A DNA stretch of 64,000 nucleotides from Flavisolibacter longurius. Lineage in GTDB: Bacteria; Bacteroidota; Bacteroidia; Chitinophagales; Chitinophagaceae. The position numbers and the translations under genes are program-made. Shown piece after piece: positions 18,565 through 27,600 of the stretch (its first letter is position 1; each line of letters begins with the position of its first letter). The DNA lies in assembly GCA_013327885.1 (NCBI GenBank), contig JABUMY010000012.1:1-64000 (forward strand), given 5' to 3'. The notes under the pieces are model-generated. The model saw only the letters and a program-made list of their open reading frames with translations. It ran no database searches and was not told where the DNA came from.

Positions 18565-21558
18565 TTATAATTTCAAAAATTTTTGGTTCGAAACCTCATG
18601 CCCTATAGCAATACTAATGAGATAAATACCTGATTTTAAATTTGAAATATCAATGTTAGTTGCATCAGCGGAAGCATTCTCACGTATAGTTTTTATGTTA
18701 TTGCCTGACATATCTTTTATATAGATAATGCCATTTCTTTCATAACCTTCTTTTTTGAAAATTATATTGATCTTATCTGTTGCAGGATTCGGAATAACCT
18801 GAAACAGTAATTGTTTGCCTTCATTTGCGATTACAATTGTTTTACTTAAGGAGTATTTACCGTTTTTTTCAAAATGTTTTATGCGATAATAATTTTTGTT
18901 GGAGGATGGGGATTTGTCAGTAAATGAATAATTTGATTTTTTGAGTGTGTTTTTTGAAGCTACTTTACCTATACTTTCAAAATTTATTCCATCGTTTGAT
19001 CGTAAGATTTCAAAAAAAGATGAATTTTCATCACTTGTTGTTTTCCAACTAAGTTCAATTCTTGTTTCTTTTTTCTCTCCTTTGAATTCTAAGAATTGAA
19101 CCGGCAAAACAATACTTGTTTTGTTCTCTATTAAGACAATGGATGAAAATGGTTCTAAAGTTACCTGATTGAAATAGAGTGCACTGTCAATTCCCATAAA
19201 CACACCATTCAGCGGTATTGTTCTTGAAGTATTTGTTGCGTTCAATTCCAAACGTAAAAAGTCGTCTGGATTACTTCTCGTTATATTTGCCTCATAAAGT
19301 TCAATGTTGTCTATCCATACCGTACCATTTTCTCCTACCTCAAACCCAATGCATGCATTCTTTTCAGTAGCTAGAGACGTAAGAAGTATTTCATAATCAG
19401 TTTTTGAATTGTTGATAGAGATGAACCTTGTAGAGGAAAGATTAAAATATGGCCCATTGCTCTGTCTTAGGAATGTTCCGATGTTGGTATTTTGATTTGA
19501 TCCTTTACTGTTAAATCGGAGTATATAGTCTTTATTCGCAGTTAATTCTCCAATGTTTATAAAAATATAGGTCTTTTCTTCATTCGAATTCGAATAATCA
19601 AGCTTAAGACTGCCTCCCTCCATACTTGCAAGTTTATCCCAATACAATTTGAAGTTTCCTGATGGACTCCAGGAACTTACACCATTGATGTTATTGGAAA
19701 AAGACCCATTACTTATTTTATTTGAACTTTGAATCCTGTTTATTGTAAATTCTCTGATAGCTTTAGGTGAGCCTTTGGAATTCAAGTCTTTTTTATACAC
19801 TGATTTCCAAGAATTTAGGTTTTCAATATTTCCTGAGTTTGTATGTGAATTTGGTCTTAATAGAAAAGTAAATGCATCATCTATTGGCCTAGCATAATAG
19901 TTACTATCTGCATTACCAAATTGATCAATATCATTCTTAATACTTTCAATCTTAAAAACTTTTTGATCTTTTGTTTTTGAAATAAATTTATTATTATTTA
20001 AAGTAATATTTCTTACTGGTACATGTGGTAATATATCATCATGTTTTATCAGAATTTGTGTTCCATTGTTAAAACATATATTTTCCTGTATTCTTATTTT
20101 TTGAGAGTTATGTAAAAATATTCCGCTGTTAGAACAATTTGCAATTGTATTTCGATATATAGTAATATTTGCGCTATTGTCATCAGTATAAATTCCTTCT
20201 GCGGCGAAATAGTCTTCAAAATCGGTTCCTTTACCAGCACCAACACCATTTAGAACGATATTTTCACTTATGCGTTGTCCTTTAAATTCTGCAGCTTTTT
20301 CAAATGCATTCCATGTATATATACCTCCTCCATCATCTAGCACGAATGAGAATCTGTCCACAATATTTTTACTTATTAACGCAGAATCACCAGAAAAGTT
20401 TATTCCGATGTAGCCGGTATTCATTATTGTATTATTTTGAACAATGAGCCCTTTTTCATTCGAAAAAATAGCCGTATACCTACTTGGGTTCATTTGTCCC
20501 ATCCCTGGATGTATGGCAGTATTGAGTATTTTATTATTTTTAATTGTTGCATATGGATTCAAATAATAGAGGTTGATTGCACAATTATTAGAATTTGTAA
20601 TATTGCAATTTTCCAAAATCAATCTTTCTAAACTTTCTGAATTTATTGCGTCTTTTCCGGTAAAGTCAATAGTACAATTTCTTATTGCCACGTTTTCTCG
20701 CCTAAAACCACCGCTGAAAAATGCAAAACTGTTGGCGCCTGAAAAGGAAATGCCATCAAAAGCCAGGTTATTTCCTTTCGGATTAACTAATATTTCTAAA
20801 GTGGAAATAAGAGTTTCAGCAGGACGGTCCACACTATAAATTTTTATTTTTTTTGTAACAGGATCAAAAAACCATTCATTTTGTTTATCAAGCGTATTTA
20901 CACTGTTTTGGATAAAAAAACCAAAATTGTTTATGGGTTCATTTGACGTTGCGTGGAAAACTAATTTATTGCCGGTGTGAGTTATTATCTTTGTCCTATC
21001 TAAATTATAGCGATTGGAGCGTATAACAAGCTCCGAACCTGTCCAGTTTATGCCTTCATTTAAAGCATTACTAGTTATTGATGTAAATCCTGAATGTGAC
21101 TCATACTTTAAATAGTTTTCGTTTGGGAACCTTCCCATTGGAATATTTTGACCTTTTACAACAACCATATTGCATGTCTCTAAACTAGATACCCGGGAGG
21201 CACTTTCCCATATTTTGTTACCTAAATATGTCCAATCCGTTACACGAGTAAATCCTGTAATTATTGGCAGATTGCCGAATCCATAATTGCTAAATACAAT
21301 TGGATCTTCTTTTGTTCCGGAAACACTAATGTTAATGTGTCCATAGAATTCATCACCTCTTTTAAAGAGAATTGAATCTCCTGGTTTCAGGTTTCCAATG
21401 AATAGATTCAATTTTTCTAAAGTTTTCCATGGTGTTTCTGGATGTTGTGCTTGTAATGCAGTACGTTTGTCATCTCCACTTGAAGAGGAAAAATAGTAGT
21501 TTGTAGCTTGGGCATATCCAACAAAAAGGATAGCCAGAAAGGTAAGGAAGGTCTTCAT
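18565..21558 (-). CDS. Secreted right-handed beta-helix protein with T9SS sorting domain
   Basis: This 997-residue exported protein has a Sec signal (MKTFLTFLAILFVGYAQA). An N-terminal region with GDSILFKRGDEFYG is typical of parallel beta-helix proteins. A long right-handed beta-helix (about 260-560) follows, with repeated short asparagine-rich coils such as NCNITNSNNCAINLYYLN and IYRNTIANCSNSGIFLHNSQ. Next comes a CBM4/9-like sandwich near 620-770. A FLEFKGEKKETRIELSWKT block near 820-910 looks like a fibronectin-like domain. A T9SS type A sorting domain ends the protein (VIPNPATDKINI ... SGIYLISI). Such proteins often bind or cleave polysaccharides; no catalytic residues can be named. It is the only minus-strand gene in the first half and is AT-rich. 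Confidence 0.85.
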   Translation of the reverse strand: MKTFLTFLAILFVGYAQATNYYFSSSSGDDKRTALQAQHPETPWKTLEKLNLFIGNLKPGDSILFKRGDEFYGHINISVSGTKEDPIVFSNYGFGNLPIITGFTRVTDWTYLGNKIWESASRVSSLETCNMVVVKGQNIPMGRFPNENYLKYESHSGFTSITSNALNEGINWTGSELVIRSNRYNLDRTKIITHTGNKLVFHATSNEPINNFGFFIQNSVNTLDKQNEWFFDPVTKKIKIYSVDRPAETLISTLEILVNPKGNNLAFDGISFSGANSFAFFSGGFRRENVAIRNCTIDFTGKDAINSESLERLILENCNITNSNNCAINLYYLNPYATIKNNKILNTAIHPGMGQMNPSRYTAIFSNEKGLIVQNNTIMNTGYIGINFSGDSALISKNIVDRFSFVLDDGGGIYTWNAFEKAAEFKGQRISENIVLNGVGAGKGTDFEDYFAAEGIYTDDNSANITIYRNTIANCSNSGIFLHNSQKIRIQENICFNNGTQILIKHDDILPHVPVRNITLNNNKFISKTKDQKVFKIESIKNDIDQFGNADSNYYARPIDDAFTFLLRPNSHTNSGNIENLNSWKSVYKKDLNSKGSPKAIREFTINRIQSSNKISNGSFSNNINGVSSWSPSGNFKLYWDKLASMEGGSLKLDYSNSNEEKTYIFINIGELTANKDYILRFNSKGSNQNTNIGTFLRQSNGPYFNLSSTRFISINNSKTDYEILLTSLATEKNACIGFEVGENGTVWIDNIELYEANITRSNPDDFLRLELNATNTSRTIPLNGVFMGIDSALYFNQVTLEPFSSIVLIENKTSIVLPVQFLEFKGEKKETRIELSWKTTSDENSSFFEILRSNDGINFESIGKVASKNTLKKSNYSFTDKSPSSNKNYYRIKHFEKNGKYSLSKTIVIANEGKQLLFQVIPNPATDKINIIFKKEGYERNGIIYIKDMSGNNIKTIRENASADATNIDISNLKSGIYLISIAIGHEVSNQKFLKL

Positions 21559-22436
21559 AGGTTTTCGTTTGGCCTAAAGGCCATATTGGTTTTCTAAACT
21601 GGTTGCAATGCAAAATTTAGACTTGTTAAGCAGAAATACAACAAGCCATCAAAGAAACAGCAGAACTACCTGAAATGCATTCGTGCTTTTGCGAAAAAAC
21701 ACACGTGTATTTGCCCTTAATAGGTGTAAACCTTGACTAATTTCGGTGGGCTATAACACCTCGAAAGATGTGTGCGAGGAAATATCAAAAAATCAAGATT
21801 GTAACCTTGGAGCCTGCGGGTTCGATCGAATGAATACCATCGACGTCTCCGTGGGGCAATATTACTATTACCTTAAAAAGTCAAAAGCATAAACCCAATA
21901 TCAGCCCTTCAATTCTTTGGCAAAACACCTGCCAGGCTTAAATGCCTTACAGCCACCCGTTTCGGTACCGTTTCAACAGTTATTCTCTGTATGTTGCCGG
22001 TGCCAGGGTGCATTCCCTGCAAAATTTCGGAATCCTTGCAACATTCGCAAACAGCAGAAAACATGCTTTCGGCAAGCCCTTTCTGGTTTTTGGGAAAAAA
22101 GGGAGATCCATTTTCTTCTTTCCGAGATGGTAAACAAAGTACACTTCCTGCCGGTGGCCGGGAAGACCGGGCTGAAACTCGTAAACGCGGATCATTACTC
22201 CTGTAACTGGCAGGAAATCTGCCGTGGCGGCATACAGGGTGCCTGCATGCTAAAATTTAATTTCAATTGTTCTCATTAGGGTTGGTTCTGAAAAGCAAAC
22301 TTAACCCATGGTATTTCTTTTTGCAAATTGTTGTAATCCGGAAAAGGAAAAATCCCTGGCCCGGGAGGGATGGAAGGGTGCTGTAGGGTTGCAAAAGAAC
22401 TTCGGCTGCCTCCCTCCAAATCTCCCCCAAAATCTT
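21559..22436. other. Gene-poor region between beta-helix gene and small membrane protein
   Basis: About 880 bases separate two divergent genes. Near the beta-helix start lies a perfect palindromic TGGCCTAAAGGCCA (21570-21583) in that gene's leader. The middle (21920-22280) is open in several short frames on both strands, which suggests decayed coding DNA rather than pure regulatory sequence. Base composition rises toward the right. No RNA gene fold was recognised. Confidence 0.45.
21942..22133 (+). pseudogene. Possible IS91-type transposase C-terminal remnant
   Basis: The frame from 21942 encodes YSLYVAGARVHSLQNFGILA followed by TFANSRK. This lines up without gaps with the C-terminal FSLHILP-x-GF-x-RIRHYGFLSS region of Bacteroidota IS91-family (Y2-type) transposases as I remember it. 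There is no N-terminal catalytic part, and the frame closes after 63 codons. Terminal ends could not be identified. The similarity is weak and short, so this is only a candidate fossil of a mobile element. Confidence 0.22.
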
Positions 22437-22460
22437 TATATTCATCCTAAAATGAATATA
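22437..22460. promoter_or_regulatory. Perfect 9-bp inverted repeat abutting a start codon
   Basis: TATATTCAT (22437-22445), a six-base spacer, then ATGAATATA (22452-22460). The right arm ends two bases before the ATG at 22463. It could be an operator covering the promoter end, or an RNA hairpin that hides the initiation region. No T-run follows in the right place for a terminator. Confidence 0.5.
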
Positions 22461-22462
22461 TT

Positions 22463-23227
22463 ATGATCCTCATCATAATCGGTTCCATTCTCCTTCTCTT
22501 CGGCATTTTTGTTTATTTCAAAAAAAACGAAGGCGAAACAGAGATCAGCGTTTTTACCATCAAGCTAAAGTCGAACAATTCCGCCATTCTCCTTATCTGC
22601 CTGGGGGCCGTGCTGGCCACCATCGGGGCTACCAACTATGTGCCCAATAAAGAGGAAGCCAAGGTGTTACCCAAAACCTACCCGGAGGAACCAGCAGAGC
22701 CAAAGACAGAGCCGGCAGAAACTGACAGTCGCCTTGTTTCCAATACAACGGCTATCAGCGCCGAAAAACTGGCCGGTACCTGGCAACTTACCCAAACCGT
22801 TGTGGGCGACAAGGCCCTGACCTTACTGTACGGCGAAAACGGGGAAGTGCCTGAAGGTGTAAGCGATGCCATGCTGATCGCTGAAAGCAAGGCCCGGTAT
22901 CACCGGGACGGCCTATACGATTACAAAAGCGATATGCTGATCCAGTTTAAAAATGCCGCCAGCCAGGCCGTCGATATCCGGTTGAAGTTTACCATTACCG
23001 GGCAGTGGGAGCTTCGGGGTAACAAGATCACCGAAACCGTCGAAGACGGCTCGGTGGTGCCCGCCAATGACTGGGCGCAGCAACTGGTGGGCAACAACCT
23101 TTCGATAGCCGATTTTGGCTACCGGCCGGGCTCTTCGCAAACCTATTCGATCCTTAACCTGACGCCAACATCACTTACGGCCAGGGATCCGAAAACAGGG
23201 GAGCAGTATACGTGGACGAGGGATTGA
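22463..23227 (+). CDS. Small membrane protein with C-terminal lipocalin-like domain (unknown function)
   Basis: This 254-residue protein starts with two transmembrane helices (ILIIIGSILLLFGIFVYF at 2-19 and AILLICLGAVLATIGATNY at about 41-59). A charged, proline- and glutamate-rich linker at 65-85 (EEPAEPKTEPAE) follows. The soluble domain begins AEKLAGTWQLTQTVVGDKAL; LAGTWQL is the usual opening strand of lipocalin-like beta-barrels of the DUF4923/5004 kind. YTWTRD ends the domain. The function is unknown; a small-molecule or lipid sensor at the membrane is possible but unproven. It stands alone, with a 9-bp inverted repeat before the start and a terminator about 105 bases after the stop. 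Confidence 0.6.
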   Translation: MILIIIGSILLLFGIFVYFKKNEGETEISVFTIKLKSNNSAILLICLGAVLATIGATNYVPNKEEAKVLPKTYPEEPAEPKTEPAETDSRLVSNTTAISAEKLAGTWQLTQTVVGDKALTLLYGENGEVPEGVSDAMLIAESKARYHRDGLYDYKSDMLIQFKNAASQAVDIRLKFTITGQWELRGNKITETVEDGSVVPANDWAQQLVGNNLSIADFGYRPGSSQTYSILNLTPTSLTARDPKTGEQYTWTRD

Positions 23228-23725
23228 GAATGAGGATGAGGTTGAGGATGAGAAGTTATTGGGTTAATGGGTTACTGAGTTATTAAGGGGAAAGGGACGG
23301 TGAATTTTTTAAAGGGGATTTGGCACTAAGCGAGCCGCAAAGAATGAAATATTCGTTGCGGCTTTTTTGCGAAAAGAAACTAACGTGGATGGATACCCGA
23401 GTGAGGGTGAAGCTTAGTGGCAGAATGGTGAGGCATCAGTGGTCGTAAGTTGAATACTGCTGATTAGATTCAGCTGCTGTCTTCTGTTTTGCAAAATGTA
23501 TGTTCCTGGACGGGTACAGTTAAATGACTGGATTTAGTATTAACACATCCATTTTAAAAGCCAATTCCACTATTCCAATCCAAAACTTATTCTGCATTTG
23601 TTTGTTGCGTATAACTTATTGGTAGGCATCCATTTTTAGAATGCATCGAATTGCAAACCTGCATTTGGAAGGTTAGTTTTTAGTGATAAGGCCGACTCAT
23701 TTTTTGAAAAAAACAGAAAAAATTT
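23228..23725. other. Intergenic region with short repeats and terminator
   Basis: Just after the membrane-protein gene a purine-rich stretch at 23226-23255 repeats GATGAG/GTTGAG-like units several times. A terminator lies at 23333-23368. The remaining roughly 350 bases before the GntR promoter show no supported gene. Isolated GTATG half-sites resembling the GntR operator occur, for example near 23489, but are not paired. Confidence 0.4.
23333..23368 (+). terminator. Intrinsic terminator
   Basis: AGCCGCAA (23333-23340) pairs with TTGCGGCT (23356-23363), with an inner GAAT...ATTC extension and a T-run to 23368. It lies downstream of the membrane-protein gene ending at 23227 and insulates the GntR promoter from it. 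Confidence 0.8.
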
Positions 23726-23754
23726 TTGCAGGTTAAAAAATACTTCTACTTTAG
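23726..23754 (+). promoter_or_regulatory. Candidate promoter of the GntR gene
   Basis: TTG at 23726-23728 and TACTTTAG at 23747-23754 resemble the Bacteroidota -33 TTG and -7 TAnnTTTG elements with an 18-base spacer; the last G is kept and the third T is A. The start codon at 23781 is only about 20 bases past the expected transcript start, so the leader would be very short. Confidence 0.4.
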
Positions 23755-23770
23755 TATGTACATACATACT
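23753..23770. promoter_or_regulatory. Candidate GntR operator (autoregulation)
   Basis: AGTATGTACATACATACT contains the perfect palindrome GTATGTACATAC (23754-23765). It overlaps the end of the candidate -7 element, so a bound repressor would block the gene's own promoter. The same arms with a different central dinucleotide occur upstream of the next gene (24557-24568). Confidence 0.55.
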
Positions 23771-23780
23771 GACAACCTCC

Positions 23781-24512
23781 TTGAAAATAGAGATCGATCA
23801 TACCAGTGCGCTGCCCCTTCACCTCCAGGTGGAGCATATGCTGCGGGAGATGATCGAAAAGCCCGAATACCAGAACGGAAAGCTGCTTCCCAACGAAATT
23901 AACCTGGCTAAAAAGCTGGGCATTTCACGAAGCACGGTACGGCAGGCCACCAACAAACTTGTGTACGAACGCCTGCTGGTGCGCAAGAAGGGTGTCGGTA
24001 CCAAAGTGGCCAAGAACAACATCACCACAAAGCTGAACAAGTGGACCTCTTTTACCCACGAAATGGATGAAAAGGGGATGGTGTTCCGGAACTACAGCAT
24101 CAAGGTAACGATGGTGCAACCCGACAAGGAGATCCAGCAGTTGTTCAACATCCGCGATGGTGTGAAAGTCTTGCGCATGGAGCGTTTGAAGGGACCCGAC
24201 TCCGGCCCCGTGGTGTATTTTATTTCTTATTTTCACCCCCGTACCGAACTGACCGCAGACGACGATTTTTCCAAACCATTATATGAAACCCTGGAGAGGG
24301 ATCACCACATTGTCGCTACCGTGTCGAAAGAAGGGATTAGTGCGATCTTAGCCGATGCCAAACTAAGTAAGCTACTGGAAATTAAAGTGGGTGATCCTAT
24401 CCTTTTTCGCAAGCGTGTGGTGTGCGATGCCGGTGACCGGCCAATTGAATACAACCTGGGCTACTACCGTGCCGACAGGTTTACCTATACGATCGATATC
24501 GAAAGAAGATAA
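23781..24512 (+). CDS. GntR-family regulator with UTRA ligand domain (HutC subfamily)
   Basis: This 243-residue transcription factor has an N-terminal winged helix at about 8-75: LPLHLQVEHML, then LLPNEINLAKKLGISRSTVR and ERLLVRKKGVGTKV. The UTRA ligand-binding domain fills about 85-240, with VLRMERLKGPDSGPVVYFIS and PIEYNLGYYRADRF as typical strands. The start is a TTG: residues right after it (KIEIDHTSALPLHLQVE) are conserved in the family and no upstream ATG is in frame. UTRA proteins sense sugars, amino acids or their phosphates. The paired operator motif places the SusC-led operon downstream under its control. The ligand is unknown; a mannose or related sugar phosphate would fit. Confidence 0.9.
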   Translation: MKIEIDHTSALPLHLQVEHMLREMIEKPEYQNGKLLPNEINLAKKLGISRSTVRQATNKLVYERLLVRKKGVGTKVAKNNITTKLNKWTSFTHEMDEKGMVFRNYSIKVTMVQPDKEIQQLFNIRDGVKVLRMERLKGPDSGPVVYFISYFHPRTELTADDDFSKPLYETLERDHHIVATVSKEGISAILADAKLSKLLEIKVGDPILFRKRVVCDAGDRPIEYNLGYYRADRFTYTIDIERR

Positions 24513-24553
24513 CGGATTAACGTCCTAACGAAAGAGCTTTTTTTGTACTAATA

Positions 24554-24589
24554 TATGTATGGACATACGTACATGAATATGTATGTTTC
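24554..24589. promoter_or_regulatory. Candidate GntR operator upstream of the SusC operon
   Basis: GTATGGACATAC (24557-24568) has the same arms, GTATG-NN-CATAC, as the palindrome in the gntR promoter. A further arm pair, ACATAC (24563-24568) and GTATGT (24581-24586), extends the site. TATGTTTC (24582-24589) is one base from a TAnnTTTG -7 element, so the site would overlap the SusC promoter about 40 bases before the start codon. Confidence 0.55.
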
Positions 24590-24623
24590 TACCCCGTAAC
24601 GATTCAAACATCTAAATGCTGTT

Positions 24624-27600
24624 ATGATGAAACGCTTGCTTTATCCGCTCAAGCCATGCCTGGCTATTCTTTTTTGTTCGCTGCTCTTTCTGCAGGGATT
24701 TGCGCAAAATGGTCCCTTACAGGTCTCGGGTACCATTCTCACTACTTCCGGTTCGCCGCTCACCGGCGCTACGGTAGCCGTAAAAGGTGGGAGTCAAACC
24801 GCGGTGACCGACAATGAAGGTCGTTTTGCCCTGACGGTTCCCGGTGCCAATGCGGTGCTGGTGGTTTCTTATGTCGGTTACATTGCCCGGGAGATCCCGG
24901 TAGATGGTAACACGGTACATGCCATTCGCCTCACCGAAAACCCCAATGAACTGAGTAATGTGGTGGTGATCGGTTACGGTACCCGCCGTAAAAGCGATCT
25001 TACGGGCTCGGTAACATCGGTACGGGCCGACGAACTAAAAGCCGTTCCCGCTACGACGCTTGACCAGGCTTTGCAAGGCCGTGCGGCCGGTGTGCAAGTA
25101 ACACAGATCTCCGGCAAGCCCGGTGCGGAAACTTCCATCCGCATTCGCGGTACGTCTTCCATTAACGCCGGCAACGAACCCCTTTATGTGATCGATGGCA
25201 TGCTGGTGAACAGCGATGGCGGCGATATCAGCGTGGGCGGCACAAGAGGCCCACGTTTAAGCCCCCTTTCTTCCATTAACCCAAGTGATATCGAGTCTAT
25301 CGAAATCCTGAAAGACGCTTCCGCTACGGCCATCTACGGGTCTCGTGGCGCCAATGGCGTTGTGTTGATCACCACCAAACGAGGCCGTGCCGGCAAAGGG
25401 ACCCTCACGCTGGAAACCTATTACGGCGTGCAGCAAGTGACCAAAAAGCTAGACCTGTTAAGCGCTGCTGAATTTGCGCACCTGGTCAATGATGCAAAAC
25501 TGGCGGCCAACCAAACGCCGGTTTATGTAAACCCGCCTAACCTGGGCAAGGGCACCGACTGGCAGGACCAGCTCTTTCGCAACGCACCCATGGCTAATTA
25601 CCAGTTGTCTTTTTCGGGTGGCGATGACAAGACCAAATATGCGATCTCCGGTTCTTACTTCGACCAGGACGGTATTATCCTGAATTCGGATTTCAAACGC
25701 TATTCCTTCCGGGCCAACCTGGAGCGGAAAATGAGCGACCGGCTGACCATCGGCAATACCCTTTCGTATTCCCGCATCAACTCCACCGGTGTGTTGACAA
25801 ATGCCGGAACCATTGTTCCCGGTGTGGTAACGTCGGCTGTTTTGTTCAATCCTGTGCAGTCGGTATTTGATCCTACGGCCAACGGTGGTTACACCTTCGA
25901 GAATGACCGCGGTAAGATCCTGGGCAATCCGTATGCAGAGGCAAAAGAGTTTACATCTACTACTATTTTATCCCGCTTCCTGGGCAATGTGTTCCTGACC
26001 TATCGCCTGCACCGGAACCTTGAGTTTCGCACCAATTTTGGCGTGGATGCCTTTGGAAACGAAGAGGCCAGTTTTGGTCCTAACTTTTTAAAGCGCACCG
26101 AAGCCAGTAACGGCGAAGCCACGCTGGGTACCACCAACGGTTTGACCTGGCTGAATGAGAACACGCTGACGTACAACAAAACATTTGGTTCAAAGCATGC
26201 GGTGAACGCGGTGGCTGGTTTTACCACGCAGCGCTTTAATAACCACAAGCTGTTTATTTATGCGTTTGATTTCCCGGATAACCGTACCGGCTACCATAAC
26301 ATCGCCACTGGCTTAAAGCCACAAAAGCCTTTCAACGGTGAATCGTCCTGGAGCATGCTTTCTTACCTGGGCCGTATCAACTATACCTTCAATGACAAGT
26401 ACCTGTTTACCGTAACGGGAAGGGTAGATGGCTCGTCCAAGTTTGCTGAAGGGGCCAAATATGGCTTTTTCCCATCAGGTGCGTTTGCCTGGCGCCTGTC
26501 GCGTGAAGACTTCATGCAAGACCTTACGGCAATCAACGACCTAAAACTCCGGGTAAGTTATGGTGTCTTGGGTAACCAGGCCATTCCACCATACCAGTCG
26601 CTGGCACTGGTAGGACCGTATGGCGAAGGTTCGTTTAATACCGGCAGCGGCAGCGAAGTGTACACAGGAATGGAACCACTTTCTTATGTCAATACCGGCC
26701 TTCGCTGGGAAAGCACCCGCCAGTTTGATATCGGTGTCGACTTGTCGCTTTTCCGCAACCGCGTTAGCCTTACCGCCGATTATTACAAAAAGAAAACAAA
26801 TGACCTGTTGCTCTCCAGCCCCATTCCGCTGACCACCGGCTTTAGCACCACGTTGTTGAACGTTGGCAATATCGAAAACCACGGTGTTGATCTTGAGCTG
26901 CGCACCATCAACCTGCGTGGGCAGGTGGAATGGACATCTGCATTCAATTTCTCCATGAACCGTAATAAGATCACCAATCTCAATACCGAAACAGACGTTA
27001 TTCTTAATGGCGGCATCCTGCTTCGCCAGGGTGAATCCATTGGTACGTTCTATGGTTACCAGTTTGCTGGCATTTTTCAGTCCGATGCCGAAGCGGCTTC
27101 CAGCCCCGTGCTGGTAGGACAGGAGCCCACGTCGCCCAACCAGGCGTCCCGTGCCCGTGCCGGCGACCGCAAATATGTTGACATCAACAAAGACGGAAAG
27201 ATCGACGCCAATGACCGCACGATTCTTGGTACCGCCGTTCCCAAGTTTACCTGGGGTTTCAACAATGCCTTTTCTTTCAAAAACATTGAGCTTTCCTTTT
27301 TCTTCCAGGGATCGCAGGGCAATAAAATGGCCAACCTTAACAACCTGGACCTGCTCAACTTTAACGGGCAAAACAACGTGCTGGGAGAAGCGGGCCGCAA
27401 CCGGTGGACGCCGTCCAATCCCGGTAACAAATACCCCCGTGCCCTCGCTGCCGGCAACCTTGACCAGGGAACGTTCTCTTCCGCCATCGTGGAAGATGCC
27501 TCCTATATCCGCCTGAAGGTGCTCAGCCTGGGCTACTCACTTCCGGCAAGCCTGGTCTCCAAGATCAATGTGAGCAATTTACGCCTGTTCGTTTCCGGTA

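Noticed and set aside
21805-21850. GGTTCGATC sequence resembling a tRNA T-loop
   Set aside because: No matching acceptor, D or anticodon stems could be drawn around it.
23226-23255. GATGAG/GTTGAG purine-rich repeats as a tandem-repeat locus
   Set aside because: Only a few imperfect units, best seen as low-complexity sequence after a stop codon.
26541-27371. Minus-strand open frame of 276 codons inside the SusC gene
   Set aside because: The sense strand has an unbroken SusC barrel; the antisense product is unlike known proteins.
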